NCBI RefSeq assembly: GCF_026683955.1
Contig: NZ_CP113343.1
Location: forward strand, 3,162,001-3,226,000
Reading direction: 5' to 3'
From: Arthrobacter sp. MMS18-M83
GTDB lineage: Bacteria > Actinomycetota > Actinomycetes > Actinomycetales > Micrococcaceae
DNA: 64,000 nucleotides
How positions within the stretch are numbered: position 1 is the first letter of the stretch; every line of letters begins with the position of its first letter. The notes beneath the pieces were generated by a model. That model was not told the DNA's origin and did not search any database. It was given only the letters and a program-made list of their open reading frames with translations. Below, piece after piece: positions 25,685 through 34,642 of this stretch. Made by a program: the position numbers and the translations under genes.

Positions 25685-27862
25685 CTATGCCGCAGTGATC
25701 CGGAGCAAGAGAGCATGCTCCGGGTTCAGGACCGGCATGGGAAGGCCTACCTCTGCCAGGAAGCGGCCGCTCGCCTTAGCGCCCGCGGGCAGCCAAGCCG
25801 GCGGATGCACCTGGGTGAACGCGCGGGCATAGTCGGCGTCGCCGGGAGCCGGGAAAATAGCCTCCACTTTGTACGAGCGCTCAGGATCGAGCCCTGGAAT
25901 CGCAACGCGGCCGGGTTGTTCGGCGAACGACGTCCGGGTGCTGACGACGGCAAACAAGCCGGCGTCGCCGTCGTCGGACACCACACCGTGCAGCATCAGC
26001 GAGTCGTCCGGGACGTCCGCACGGACCATCCGCCCGCTGTGGATGAGCCCCCGGTGCTCCTTGTAGAGGCCAATGAAGCGCTTGAGCTCTTCGCGTTCGG
26101 TGCCCTGTACCTGACGGACATCCCATTCCATGCCGAAATGCCCAAACAGTGCGGTAATGGCTCGGAAAGAGAGATCATGCGTGCGGGTAGTGGTGTGCGA
26201 CGTGGTGGGGCCGATGTGCCCGCCCACGAGTTCCGGGGGAACCACGACGCCGGTCCAGCGTTGGATGGTCTGCCTCTCAAGGGCGTCGTTGCAGTCCGAT
26301 CCCCAGATCCGGTCGGTTCTCTCAAGGATGCCGAGGTCCACCCGTGCGCCTCCGGAGGAACAGCTTTCAATCTCGACGCCGGGGTGCGCCTTGCGGAGCT
26401 CGTCGAAGAGTCGGTAGGCGGCCAGGGTCTGCTCGTGAACGGACGCGCGGCCCGCATGGCCGTGCTCCAGCAGGTCTCGATTTTGGTCCCACTTGAGGTA
26501 GCTGATCTTGTTTTCCCGCAGCAGGGAATCGATCCGGTCGAAGACATACTGCCAGGCAGCGGGATTGACGAGGTCGATGATGTGCTGGTGACGCCACTCC
26601 AAGGGCAGGCGGCCGCCGTCCTTGTGGGACAGCGCGGCGGGACCCACGATCCAGTCAGGATGCGCACGGGCAACATCGGAGTCCAGATTGATCATTTCCG
26701 GCTCAACCCAGAGCCCGAATTCCATGCCGTGAGAGTTGACGGCCTCGATGAGTGGCGTCAGGCCATCCGGCCAAAGGGTTTCGTCGACGTACCAGTCGCC
26801 CAAGCCGGCGTGGTCGTCGCGGCGCCCGCGGAACCACCCGTCGTCGAGCACGAATCGCTCAACCCCCAGTTCGGCGGCGGATTCCGCGAGCTCGATCAGG
26901 GTGTCCAGCTTGTGGTCGAAGTACACCGCTTCCCAGGTGTTCAGGACCACGGGGCGGGGCTTGCCTGCTGGGAGTCCCGTGGAAGCCGCGGGGAGCACGT
27001 GATGAGGACGGGACCGGAACCAGCTGTAGAAGGCTTCGCTGATGCCGTCCAGGCCACGATCCGAATAGGCCGCGAAAAGGGCAGGGGTGGTGTAGCTTTC
27101 GCCCGGCTCGAGGACAACTTCGGCCGGGCCCAGGAGCTCCGAGCCGCCGATCATGGTGCGGCCATCGGCTACGGTGTCGGCGAACTGTTCGTGGTTGCCG
27201 CTCCAAGCCAAGTGGGTGGCCCAGACCTTTCCGTGGCGATTGCCGAATCCGGCTGTGCCCGCGGCGAAAAGCAGCGAGGAATCGTGCCCTGTTCGGCCGT
27301 GGCGTCCCGTGCGTACCCACGTGCCTTGCTGGACGGCACGGCGCTGTGGGTGCCGCTCGCGGCACCAGCGTCCGGTGAGGTCAAGGAGCTCGACGGCGTC
27401 CGGCCCCACCGGGAGGACGGTGGCCAGTTCGTCGAGCTGGAAGGGGGACGTGCCGTCGTTGACGGCCGTGTGGCGAAGCTCAAGGAGCCCGCCGGGGTGG
27501 AGTGTCAGGGCGGAGGTCACCGTGATTCCGGCGTCGGGATCTTTTTGGACGACGACGGCGGAGCTGCCGTCAGCGTGGACGGCCACCACGCGAAGCCGGA
27601 CCGAAAAGTCCAGGCCGGGAACGCCGTCGGCGATTCTGTGGCCGCGCAGGCCCGGACGGCCCTGCCAGGCAGAGGAACCTTGCGGGAGGAGCGCCGCCGG
27701 TACCGTGGCGTCGACGGCGGAGTGCGGGATGGGTTCGCCCAGGATGGCCAGGTCAGGGAGGGTGCTGCCGAGGTCGGCGCCCCAATGGATGACCTCGGCC
27801 TCTCCGCTGTTGAAACTGACCACCAGGCTTGTGCCGGTGGAACGGAGGTGGAGCGGGTCCAT
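25685..27862 (-). CDS. Alpha-galactosidase, GH36
   Basis: 725 aa, full length for GH36. An N-terminal beta-sandwich precedes a TIM barrel carrying VLDDGWF, the nucleophile Asp in [10 protein letters not shown] (about residue 457) and the acid/base Asp in GSDCND (about 522), with [11 protein letters not shown] between them. It hydrolyses alpha-galactosides such as melibiose or raffinose. No signal peptide is visible, so it is cytoplasmic and acts on sugar brought in by the adjacent importer. Last sugar gene of the operon; a 16-bp hairpin precedes it. ATG at 27862 gives the usual N terminus. Confidence 0.93.
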   Translation of the reverse strand: MDPLHLRSTGTSLVVSFNSGEAEVIHWGADLGSTLPDLAILGEPIPHSAVDATVPAALLPQGSSAWQGRPGLRGHRIADGVPGLDFSVRLRVVAVHADGSSAVVVQKDPDAGITVTSALTLHPGGLLELRHTAVNDGTSPFQLDELATVLPVGPDAVELLDLTGRWCRERHPQRRAVQQGTWVRTGRHGRTGHDSSLLFAAGTAGFGNRHGKVWATHLAWSGNHEQFADTVADGRTMIGGSELLGPAEVVLEPGESYTTPALFAAYSDRGLDGISEAFYSWFRSRPHHVLPAASTGLPAGKPRPVVLNTWEAVYFDHKLDTLIELAESAAELGVERFVLDDGWFRGRRDDHAGLGDWYVDETLWPDGLTPLIEAVNSHGMEFGLWVEPEMINLDSDVARAHPDWIVGPAALSHKDGGRLPLEWRHQHIIDLVNPAAWQYVFDRIDSLLRENKISYLKWDQNRDLLEHGHAGRASVHEQTLAAYRLFDELRKAHPGVEIESCSSGGARVDLGILERTDRIWGSDCNDALERQTIQRWTGVVVPPELVGGHIGPTTSHTTTRTHDLSFRAITALFGHFGMEWDVRQVQGTEREELKRFIGLYKEHRGLIHSGRMVRADVPDDSLMLHGVVSDDGDAGLFAVVSTRTSFAEQPGRVAIPGLDPERSYKVEAIFPAPGDADYARAFTQVHPPAWLPAGAKASGRFLAEVGLPMPVLNPEHALLLRITAA

Positions 27863-27911
27863 GAGCGGTTCTCTTTCAGGGAGTCGTTGAGTTGCGTTAT
27901 GAGGGAGTGGG

Positions 27912-27957
27912 AGTCCGGGCGCCGCCGTCAAAGGAGTGAAGCGGCGGCGCCCGGACT
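27912..27957 (-). other. Intercistronic hairpin after the solute-binding protein gene (operon A)
   Basis: AGTCCGGGCGCCGCCG (27912-27927) pairs perfectly over 16 bp with 27942-27957 around a 14-nt loop. It starts 9 nt after the SBP stop on the transcript. Such stems are known to raise upstream mRNA stability and dampen downstream expression in sugar operons (as at malE-malF). Confidence 0.7.
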
Positions 27958-27966
27958 GGTTCGGGG

Positions 27967-29322
27967 TTACTTGAAGAGGTTGTTGACCTGGTTGTTGGCA
28001 TCGGACAGCGAGCTGGCGGGCTTCTTGCCGCTGAGCACTGCATCCATTGCGGGCTTCATGATGCCGTCAACTTTGGCAGCCTTGTCTGCGATGGGGAAGA
28101 GGAACGTGGTGCCGTCTTTGACCTGGGTGGTGAAGGCCGAGACGTCCACACCCTTGGCCGCGAAGGCCTTGGCGGCCAGGTCCGAGGAGGTGGAGATTGC
28201 GGGGAAGACTACTGCCTTGTTGGCAACGACGTCCTGGCAGGCTGAGGAACCGAGGTATTCAACCCACTTGGTGGCTGCTGCGGGGTTCTTGGTGCCGGCC
28301 CAGATGGAGTCCGCCAGGCCGTTGAACATGGACGCGCGCTTGCCGCTGGGGCCCACTGGGGTGGGTGCGATGGCAGTCTTGATGCCCTTGTAGCTGGTGT
28401 ACTGGCCGATCATCCATGAGCCGCTGGTGTTGATCGCAGCCTTGCCGGCTCCGAAGTTGTCCGACACGCTGGCGCCTACCGTTGTTTCAAGTTTGGGCAT
28501 GTAGCCCTTGTCCGCGAGTCCGGCCCACCAGCTGATGGTTTCCTGGAACTTGGGGTCGTCGTAGTTGAACTTGCTTGCCCACGGGTTCTTGTCGGTGGCG
28601 GTCCAGCCGGTTGTGGCTGTCAGGAAGCTCCACTGGGTCTGGCCCTGGCCGGAACCGGAGGATTCCAGGCCCAGGCCGTAGACGGCGACGTTGTTCTTGT
28701 CGAAGCCGGCTTCGTCTCCGCGCTTGCCGTTCTTGTCCACGGTCAGGTGGGCGATGGTCTTTTCGTAGCTGCCGCCGTCCTTGGGGTTCCAATCCAGCTT
28801 GGCCATCTGCTCGGCCGTGATGCCTGCGGAATCAGTCATGGCCTTGTTGTAGAAGAGGCTGATGGTGTCCCAGTCCTTGGGAAGGCCATAGCGCTTGCCG
28901 TCCTGGCCCACCCAGAGATCGGCCAGGCCCTTGTTGTAGCTGTCCAGCTTGACGCCGTCCTTGGCCACGGCGTCGTCCAAGGCCAGCAGCTGCTTCTTGG
29001 AGGCGAATTCCGGGTACTTGGCGAGGTGGTCGGTGAAGACGTCCGGAGCGGTGCCGGACACGAAGCCGTTGGTCAGGGTAGTCCAGTAGTCGTCCCAGCC
29101 GCGCTGCGTGATTTTGACCGTGATGTTCGGGTTGGCCTTGGTGAAGTCACTCGCGCACTGCTGGTAGGCGGGCAGCTGGTTGGCATCCCACAACCAGTAG
29201 TTGATTTCGCCCTTGGCCTCGCTGGAGGCGGGGGCGGAGCCGCCGCCACAAGCGGAGAGCGACAGCGCGGCTGCGGCAGCGACGGCGACGGCAGCTGCGA
29301 CGGTGCCAGTGGATTTCTTCAT
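27967..29322 (-). CDS. ABC sugar-binding lipoprotein (operon A, alpha-galactoside)
   Basis: 451 aa extracellular solute-binding protein family 1. The lipoprotein signal peptide ends LSLSACGGG, with Cys near residue 25 lipidated. The mature protein contains INYWLWDANQLPAYQQCASDF and the usual family features. It delivers sugar to the two permeases upstream in the operon. Substrate is inferred to be an alpha-galactoside from the GH36 neighbour. AAAGG lies about 6 nt before the ATG. Confidence 0.92.
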   Translation of the reverse strand: MKKSTGTVAAAVAVAAAAALSLSACGGGSAPASSEAKGEINYWLWDANQLPAYQQCASDFTKANPNITVKITQRGWDDYWTTLTNGFVSGTAPDVFTDHLAKYPEFASKKQLLALDDAVAKDGVKLDSYNKGLADLWVGQDGKRYGLPKDWDTISLFYNKAMTDSAGITAEQMAKLDWNPKDGGSYEKTIAHLTVDKNGKRGDEAGFDKNNVAVYGLGLESSGSGQGQTQWSFLTATTGWTATDKNPWASKFNYDDPKFQETISWWAGLADKGYMPKLETTVGASVSDNFGAGKAAINTSGSWMIGQYTSYKGIKTAIAPTPVGPSGKRASMFNGLADSIWAGTKNPAAATKWVEYLGSSACQDVVANKAVVFPAISTSSDLAAKAFAAKGVDVSAFTTQVKDGTTFLFPIADKAAKVDGIMKPAMDAVLSGKKPASSLSDANNQVNNLFK

Positions 29323-29376
29323 GGTGGACCTTTCAGGGGGTTGCGATAGAGCAGGGCGTTGGTTGGGGAGGGGGAG

Positions 29377-30336
29377 CTATTTGATGCCCGAGAAGCCGAT
29401 GGAGTTGACTACCTTCTTGCCGAAGGCGATGAAGAGCAGGAGAACCGGGATGGCTGCCACGAGCGTGGCGGCCATCAGTCCGCTCCAGTCCGGTGCGCCT
29501 TGCGGGGACTGGGACTTGAAGACGCCCAGGCCAACGGTGAGGACGCGGACGTTCTCGTCCTGGCCCACCAGAAGCGGCCAGAAGTACTCGTTCCACTGGC
29601 CTATGAAGGTCAGCAGCGCCAGGGTGGCCAGTGGTGCGGCTGCGTTGGGGATCACAATCTGGAAGAAGATCCGGAGGTGCTTGGCGCCGTCGAGCATGGC
29701 TGCCTCTTCCACTTCGCGGGACATGCTCAGGAAGAACTGGCGCAGGAAGAAGATGGCGAAGGGCGTCATGAACATGTAGGGCAATGCCAGGCCGGCAAAG
29801 CTGTTGAGCAGGCCCAGGTTCTTGATCATCAGGAAGTTGGGCAGGGCAGTGAAGATCGGCGGGACCATCATGGTGGCAAGGAAGATCGCGAAGACCTTGT
29901 TCCGGCCGGGCCAGCGCAGTCGGGAAAAGGCGTAGGCGGCCATCGCGCTGAAGAACACCTGGCCTGCAGTGGTCATGGTGGCGAAAACAATTGAGTTTCG
30001 CAGGTACAGCCAGAAGTTGATGGCGGCGCCGGAACCACCCTCGGCGATTGCCTGCTCGGGGCTTTGGAGTCCCAGGACGCGCTGGAAGGCGCCCCAGCTG
30101 AAGTCTGCAGGAAGGAGATTGCCCGCATTGGAGGCCAGCGAGTGATTGCTGGACAGTGCAGTCCGGAGCATCCAGAGGAACGGAGCGATCGTGACCACGA
30201 CGGCGATCACCACGAGGACCCAAGCGCCGGTGCGGCGCCAGTTGAAGGGTTTCGTGCGGGGGCGGCGCGACTGCAAGGGGCCGACGACGGCGGCAGCGGA
30301 CTCGCGCGTACGGCGGGAATTGGTGGAGGTACTCAT
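29377..30336 (-). CDS. ABC sugar permease, MalG type (operon A)
   Basis: 319 aa, six transmembrane helices after a 35-residue cytoplasmic tail. The EAA loop is EEAAMLDGAKHLRIFFQIVIP, which docks the ATPase. It is co-transcribed with the MalF-type gene (12-nt gap) and the SBP. No ATPase gene is in the cluster. Confidence 0.92.
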   Translation of the reverse strand: MSTSTNSRRTRESAAAVVGPLQSRRPRTKPFNWRRTGAWVLVVIAVVVTIAPFLWMLRTALSSNHSLASNAGNLLPADFSWGAFQRVLGLQSPEQAIAEGGSGAAINFWLYLRNSIVFATMTTAGQVFFSAMAAYAFSRLRWPGRNKVFAIFLATMMVPPIFTALPNFLMIKNLGLLNSFAGLALPYMFMTPFAIFFLRQFFLSMSREVEEAAMLDGAKHLRIFFQIVIPNAAAPLATLALLTFIGQWNEYFWPLLVGQDENVRVLTVGLGVFKSQSPQGAPDWSGLMAATLVAAIPVLLLFIAFGKKVVNSIGFSGIK

Positions 30337-30348
30337 GGCGGGTTTTCC

Positions 30349-31290
30349 TTAGTCCAGGTCCGTCTCGTTGCCCTTGAGGAACTTCATCTGGATGAAGGCC
30401 ACCAGCGCGAGAATGATGAAGAGAATCACGGACAGTGCCGAGGCGTAGCCGAAGTCGGACTCGCCGAAGGCCTTCTGGTAGATGTACATCTGGATGACGC
30501 GGGAGGCGTTGACCGGTCCGCCGCCAGTGGTCACGGCGACCGTGTCGAAGACTTGGAACGAACCGATAACGGTGACCACCAGGACAAGGACCAGGACGGG
30601 GCGAAGGAGCGGCATGGTGATGCTCCAGAACGTCCGGGTGGGGGAGGCCCCGTCAAGGTTGGCCACCTCGTAGACGTGGTTGGGGATGGACTGCAGGCCG
30701 GCGAAGATCAGCAGGGCGGTGTAGCCCATGTGCCGCCAGACGTTCACGAAGGCGATGGTGGGGATGGCCCACTGTTCGCTCCCGAAGAACGCAATGCGGG
30801 GGAGGCCCAACCAGCTGATGACCTCATTGACGATGCCCAGCTGATAGTCGAGCATCCAGAACCAGAGCAGCGCGACGATCACGTTGGCCACCAGGAACGG
30901 GAGCAGGAGCGCGCCACGGATGAACGTCGACTTGGCCACGCGGTGCATGAGCAGTGCGAGTCCGATGGCGATGACGGTCTGGAATCCGATGTTCAGTGCT
31001 ACGTACTGCACGGTGACCGCCATGGCGTTCCAGAACAGATCGTCGCTGAATATTGCCGTGTAGTTCTTGATGCCGATCCAGGTGGGGTCACCCAGGATGC
31101 TGTACTCGGTGAAGCTCAGGTAGATGCCCCGGATGGTGGGGATCAGGAAGAAAACTACAAAGCCGATCAACGCCGGGAAGATGAACAGAAGTGCGATCTT
31201 CAAGTCCCCGATCCGGCGAATGCTGAACTTGGACGGTTTGCCCGATTGGGGAGGTGCGGCGGGCTCCGCTTGTTTGGCAAGGGTGGTCAT
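30349..31290 (-). CDS. ABC sugar permease, MalF type (operon A, first gene)
   Basis: 313 aa with six transmembrane helices after a 30-residue tail. The EAA-type loop is YEVANLDGASPTRTFWSITMP. It pairs with the MalG-type permease. As first gene of the operon it is preceded by a predicted promoter (TTGACC 31358-31363, TAGATT 31334-31339, minus strand), a LacI-type palindrome and a Crp-like site. Confidence 0.92.
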   Translation of the reverse strand: MTTLAKQAEPAAPPQSGKPSKFSIRRIGDLKIALLFIFPALIGFVVFFLIPTIRGIYLSFTEYSILGDPTWIGIKNYTAIFSDDLFWNAMAVTVQYVALNIGFQTVIAIGLALLMHRVAKSTFIRGALLLPFLVANVIVALLWFWMLDYQLGIVNEVISWLGLPRIAFFGSEQWAIPTIAFVNVWRHMGYTALLIFAGLQSIPNHVYEVANLDGASPTRTFWSITMPLLRPVLVLVLVVTVIGSFQVFDTVAVTTGGGPVNASRVIQMYIYQKAFGESDFGYASALSVILFIILALVAFIQMKFLKGNETDLD

Positions 31291-31308
31291 CTTCGACCCT
31301 TTCCTGAC

Positions 31309-31324
31309 TGTGATGTGGGTTACA
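31309..31324. promoter_or_regulatory. Crp/GlxR-like site upstream of operon A
   Basis: TGTGA-TGTGGG-TTACA, one base from the palindromic consensus. It lies between the predicted -10 and the first start codon, about 19 bp before the ATG at 31290. Confidence 0.55.
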
Positions 31325-31334
31325 ACTGATGGAA

Positions 31335-31350
31335 ATCTACACGAGTAGAT
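31335..31350. promoter_or_regulatory. LacI-type operator O1, operon A
   Basis: ATCTAC-ACGA-GTAGAT: 6-bp arms with a central CG, overlapping the predicted -10 of the permease operon. A related sequence lies 76 bp further up. The LacI protein encoded at 32736 is the natural candidate ligand. Confidence 0.6.
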
Positions 31351-31410
31351 ATGGCGGGGTCAAGTAACTTTGTGAGATTTTGTGCGATTATTTTGGATTT
31401 ATTGCGTTTT

Positions 31411-31427
31411 GTTGACTCGAGTAGATC
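31411..31427. promoter_or_regulatory. LacI-type operator O2, operon A / oxidoreductase
   Basis: GTTGACTCGAGTAGATC contains ACTCGAGT, an 8-bp palindrome, and shares CGAGTAGAT with O1. It lies between the divergent permease operon and the Idh/MocA gene, so it could control both. Confidence 0.5.
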
Positions 31428-31518
31428 GTAGTGATTCACTGGCCTGAGCCGCCCTTCGGACCATATCCCGTCCGGAGACGGCACTCCGCGAGCAACCACC
31501 ATCATCGAAGGGCTAACA

Positions 31519-32721
31519 ATGACGTTTTCAATGGGAGTAGTAGGACTTGGCCAGTTTGGCGGCCAATTTGCCCAACTCTTCAAGCTCCATCCCGGGGTTT
31601 CCGCGGTCTACGCGGTGGATGAGCTACCTGAACGGGCAGCCAAGGCTGTTGAACAGCTGGGCCTGGACGGAACCATGGACAGCTTCGATGAGTTGCTGGC
31701 CTCCGACGTCGACGCCGTCGCCATCTTCACGCAGCGCTGGACACACGGTCCATTGGTGATCAAGGCGCTGCGCGCCGGAAAGCATGTCTACTCAGCCGTT
31801 CCCATGGCAATCTCCGAGGACCAGATCGCAGGGATCATCGACGCTGTGCGCGAGACCAAGCTTGTCTATGCCATGGGGGAGACAAGCTACTACAACCCCG
31901 CCACGGTCTACGCCCGCAAGCAGCACGCCGCTGGCAAGTTCGGCCGCATCTTCTACACGGAGGGTGACTACGTCCACGACATGGACTTAGGCTTCTACGA
32001 GGCCTACCAGTACAGCGGCGGCGAAAACTGGAAGGCAACCGCCAGCTATCCGCCCATGCTGTACCCCACCCACGCCATCGGCGGCGTGCTGGGGGCCGTA
32101 CCCGGCTATGCGGTGAGCGTCAGCTGCATCGGCGTCAAGGACGATCGGGGCGACGGGGTCTTCGACAAGGAAGTCAGCATGTTCGACAACGACTTCTCCA
32201 ACGCCACTGCGCTCTTCGAAATGAACGACGGCGGCGCGATGCGGACCAACGAGATGCGCCGCGTGGGCTATCCCTCGCACATCCGCGAGTCCCGGTTCCG
32301 TTTCTTCGGGACGGAGGCGAGCTTTGAGCAGTTGGCCACCACCACGCTGTGGCAGGACAAGGAGGGCGTGATGGACGTCTCTGAGCAAGTGGAGACCAAG
32401 CCGAGCATGTCGGCCGACGACCCGTCGCTGGCGGACGTCGCCCCGGAGCTTCGCGGTGCCTTCATCTCCGGCCTCGCTCCGGTGCACGACGCCAGCCGGC
32501 TGCCTGCTGAATTCGATGGTGCCCCCACCGGGCACGAAGGCAGCCACCAATTCCTGGTGGACGACTTCGTCACCGCCGTGAACCAGGGGAGTCTTCCTCC
32601 GGTCAATGCCTGGGTGGCTGCCCGCTTCACGCTTCCGGGCGTCGTGGCGCACGAATCGGCCCTCCGCGGTGGCGAGCGGCTCCCCATCCGGGACTTCGGA
32701 GATGCACCCGAAGCTTTGTAG
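31519..32721 (+). CDS. Gfo/Idh/MocA family oxidoreductase
   Basis: 400 aa. The Rossmann motif VVGLGQFGGQFAQLF begins at residue 7. GKHVYSAVPMAIS holds the family Lys-Pro-type region, though Ala-Val precedes Pro rather than the usual E-K-P. MGETSYYNPATVYARK follows. It probably oxidises or epimerises a sugar or inositol-like compound with NAD(P). It is divergent from operon A and 14 nt upstream of lacI, so it likely belongs to the same sugar regulon. GAAGGG lies 7 nt before the ATG. Confidence 0.88.
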   Translation: MTFSMGVVGLGQFGGQFAQLFKLHPGVSAVYAVDELPERAAKAVEQLGLDGTMDSFDELLASDVDAVAIFTQRWTHGPLVIKALRAGKHVYSAVPMAISEDQIAGIIDAVRETKLVYAMGETSYYNPATVYARKQHAAGKFGRIFYTEGDYVHDMDLGFYEAYQYSGGENWKATASYPPMLYPTHAIGGVLGAVPGYAVSVSCIGVKDDRGDGVFDKEVSMFDNDFSNATALFEMNDGGAMRTNEMRRVGYPSHIRESRFRFFGTEASFEQLATTTLWQDKEGVMDVSEQVETKPSMSADDPSLADVAPELRGAFISGLAPVHDASRLPAEFDGAPTGHEGSHQFLVDDFVTAVNQGSLPPVNAWVAARFTLPGVVAHESALRGGERLPIRDFGDAPEAL

Positions 32722-32735
32722 CTAGCATGATCACC

Positions 32736-33755
32736 ATGACAACTTCGGCAGTGCACACCCCGCGCGGACCGGTAACGCGCAAAGACGTGGCCCGGTACGC
32801 CGGGGTGAGCACCGCCGTCGTGAGCTATGTGGTGAACGGCGGTCCCAAGAAGGTGGCGCCGGCCACGGAAGCCAAGGTCCAGGACGCCATCCGGATCCTG
32901 GGGTACCGGCCGAACGCGACTGCACGTGCCCTCAAAATGGGTTCCAACCAAACTGTTGGTTTGGTGATTCCGGACTCCAGCAACCCGTTCTGGGCGCTGC
33001 TGGGGCACGCAGTCGAGGTGGCGGCCGCCGAGCGCGGATATGCCCTGCTGCTGACGAATTCCGACAACAAACTGGACTCCGAACGCCGCCACATCCGCAA
33101 CCTCGCCGCCCGGCAGGTTGATGGTGTGGTACTGGCCAGCGTCATGTTTGAACCAGACCTGCTGGAGCTTGTGGGAGCCGGAATCCGCTCGGTCCTGCTT
33201 AACCATGCCTCGGTCGCTCCCGGATTCAACAGCGTGGGCGTGGACCTCGAGGCCGGTGCCCGGCTGGCCGTGGAACATTTGATCAGCCATGGTCACAGGA
33301 GCATCGGCCTTGCCATGGGAACGACGGCGGACAACGAAGCTGACGGAAGGGAACGGGGTTGGCTGCAGGCTCTACAGGCTGCCGACCTGCCTGTTGGACC
33401 CCTTGCCCGGGGCCGGTTCGATCGCCCGGGAGGCTATGAGGCCGGGCAGCGACTTCTGGCCTCGGACAACCGTCCGACGGCGATCTTCGCAAGCTCCGAT
33501 ATGCAGGCAATCGGGGTTCTGCGGGCAATCCGCGAGGCTGGCTTGTCCGTTCCGGAGGATATTGCCGTGGCATCCTTCGACGGTTCGGTTGAGGCCGAGT
33601 ACAGCTGGCCGGCGCTGACCACCGTGGAACAGCCGGTGTGGGAGATGGCAGAAGCTGCCGTGTCTGCGCTGGTGGGTGCGGACCGCAACGAACCCCCGCA
33701 GCACAGGGTCTTCCCGACCCAACTCCGCATCCGGCAATCGTGCGGCTGCCCGTAG
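32736..33755 (+). CDS. LacI family transcriptional regulator
   Basis: 339 aa. The HTH is VTRKDVARYAGVSTAVVSYVVNGG, with a hinge GYRPNATARALKMG, then a periplasmic-binding-protein-like sensor domain ending VASFDGSVEAEYSWPALTTVEQP. The ATG at 32736 is preferred because TAGCAT (32723-32728) lies exactly 7 nt upstream; an in-frame ATG at 32727 would fall inside that -10. It probably represses the adjacent alpha-galactoside operon through the ACGAGTAGAT palindromes. Confidence 0.9.
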   Translation: MTTSAVHTPRGPVTRKDVARYAGVSTAVVSYVVNGGPKKVAPATEAKVQDAIRILGYRPNATARALKMGSNQTVGLVIPDSSNPFWALLGHAVEVAAAERGYALLLTNSDNKLDSERRHIRNLAARQVDGVVLASVMFEPDLLELVGAGIRSVLLNHASVAPGFNSVGVDLEAGARLAVEHLISHGHRSIGLAMGTTADNEADGRERGWLQALQAADLPVGPLARGRFDRPGGYEAGQRLLASDNRPTAIFASSDMQAIGVLRAIREAGLSVPEDIAVASFDGSVEAEYSWPALTTVEQPVWEMAEAAVSALVGADRNEPPQHRVFPTQLRIRQSCGCP

Positions 33756-33768
33756 CGGTTCTTCCACC

Positions 33769-33830
33769 CAACTGACTCGCATTTGTTGTCGTTTTGGGGC
33801 CTGAAAACGACACCTACTGCGAGTCAGTTG
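33769..33830. repeat. Long nested inverted repeat between convergent regulators
   Basis: CAACTGACTCGCA (33769-33781) matches TGCGAGTCAGTTG (33818-33830). Nested inside, TGTCGTTTT (33787-33795) pairs with AAAACGACA (33804-33812). It lies between the convergent lacI and deoR stop codons. It could terminate both genes; the nested structure and lack of a U-tract also fit a dispersed REP-like element. Confidence 0.7.
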
Positions 33831-33833
33831 AGC

Positions 33834-34613
33834 TCAGGGCGTCGCGATCCTGAGCTTCCCGACGCCTTCGGCGAGGATGCGCCGGGCATCCTCGCCGAGG
33901 CGCGAGTCCGTCACGAGCACGTCGGCTTCTTCCAGCTGGGCAATCGAAGCGATGCCCACCGTTCCCCATTTGCTGTGGTCCGCCAAGACCACCACGTTGC
34001 GGGCCGCGCTGATGAAGGCTCGGTTGGTTTCGGCTTCCTGCAGGTTCGGAGTGGTGAATCCTGCGTCTGCGTCCATGCCGTGGACGCCCAGGAACAGCGT
34101 GTCGAGGTGCAGCTGCTTCAGGGCGGCGGTGGCAATGGGGCCTACCAAAGCGTCCGACGGCGTGCGCTCGCCACCCGTGACGATGACCGGGAAACCCGGG
34201 CGGGAACCTGAGGCATTGTGGAAGAGATCCGCGATCCTGATTGAGTTCGTCACCACCGTGATCCGCGGGCCTTCCAGGAGTTCCTTGGCGAGCTCGTAGG
34301 TGGTGGTTCCTGCGCTCAGGCCCACGGCCATGCCTTCGTGGACGAGGGTTGCAGCCTCTACCGCGATCGCGTGCTTTTCCTCGATCAGCTGGGTGGACTT
34401 CAGCTCGAACCCTGGCTCGTGGGTCCGCGCATCACCGGGTATCTTGGCCCCGCCATGGATACGCTCGACGAGGCCCGATTCCTCAAGCGACTCGATGTCG
34501 CGCCGAACGGTCATCGCGGAGACGCCCAGCAGTTGAGCGAGATCCGAGACGCGGACAACCCGTTCGCGCTGGACGGCGTCGACTATGGCTGTGTGGCGCG
34601 CGGCCTGAAGCAT
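33834..34613 (-). CDS. DeoR/GlpR family transcriptional regulator
   Basis: 259 aa. The N-terminal winged helix reads RVSDLAQLLGVSAMTVRRDIESLEESGLVERIHGGA, followed by a sugar-phosphate isomerase-like sensor domain (SAGTTTYELAKELL, TNSIRIADL, VLADHSKWG). DeoR proteins sense phosphosugars. It is the last gene of the beta-galactoside operon (29-nt gap after GH42). It probably acts at the direct repeats upstream of the first gene. Confidence 0.9.
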   Translation of the reverse strand: MLQAARHTAIVDAVQRERVVRVSDLAQLLGVSAMTVRRDIESLEESGLVERIHGGAKIPGDARTHEPGFELKSTQLIEEKHAIAVEAATLVHEGMAVGLSAGTTTYELAKELLEGPRITVVTNSIRIADLFHNASGSRPGFPVIVTGGERTPSDALVGPIATAALKQLHLDTLFLGVHGMDADAGFTTPNLQEAETNRAFISAARNVVVLADHSKWGTVGIASIAQLEEADVLVTDSRLGEDARRILAEGVGKLRIATP

Positions 34614-34642
34614 TGGAGCCTTTCTGGAAGGACGGCAGGTGG

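Noticed and set aside
25715..28393. Long open frame (892 codons) opposite GH36
   Set aside because: A shadow caused by high GC third positions; the minus strand carries a full GH36 with catalytic residues.
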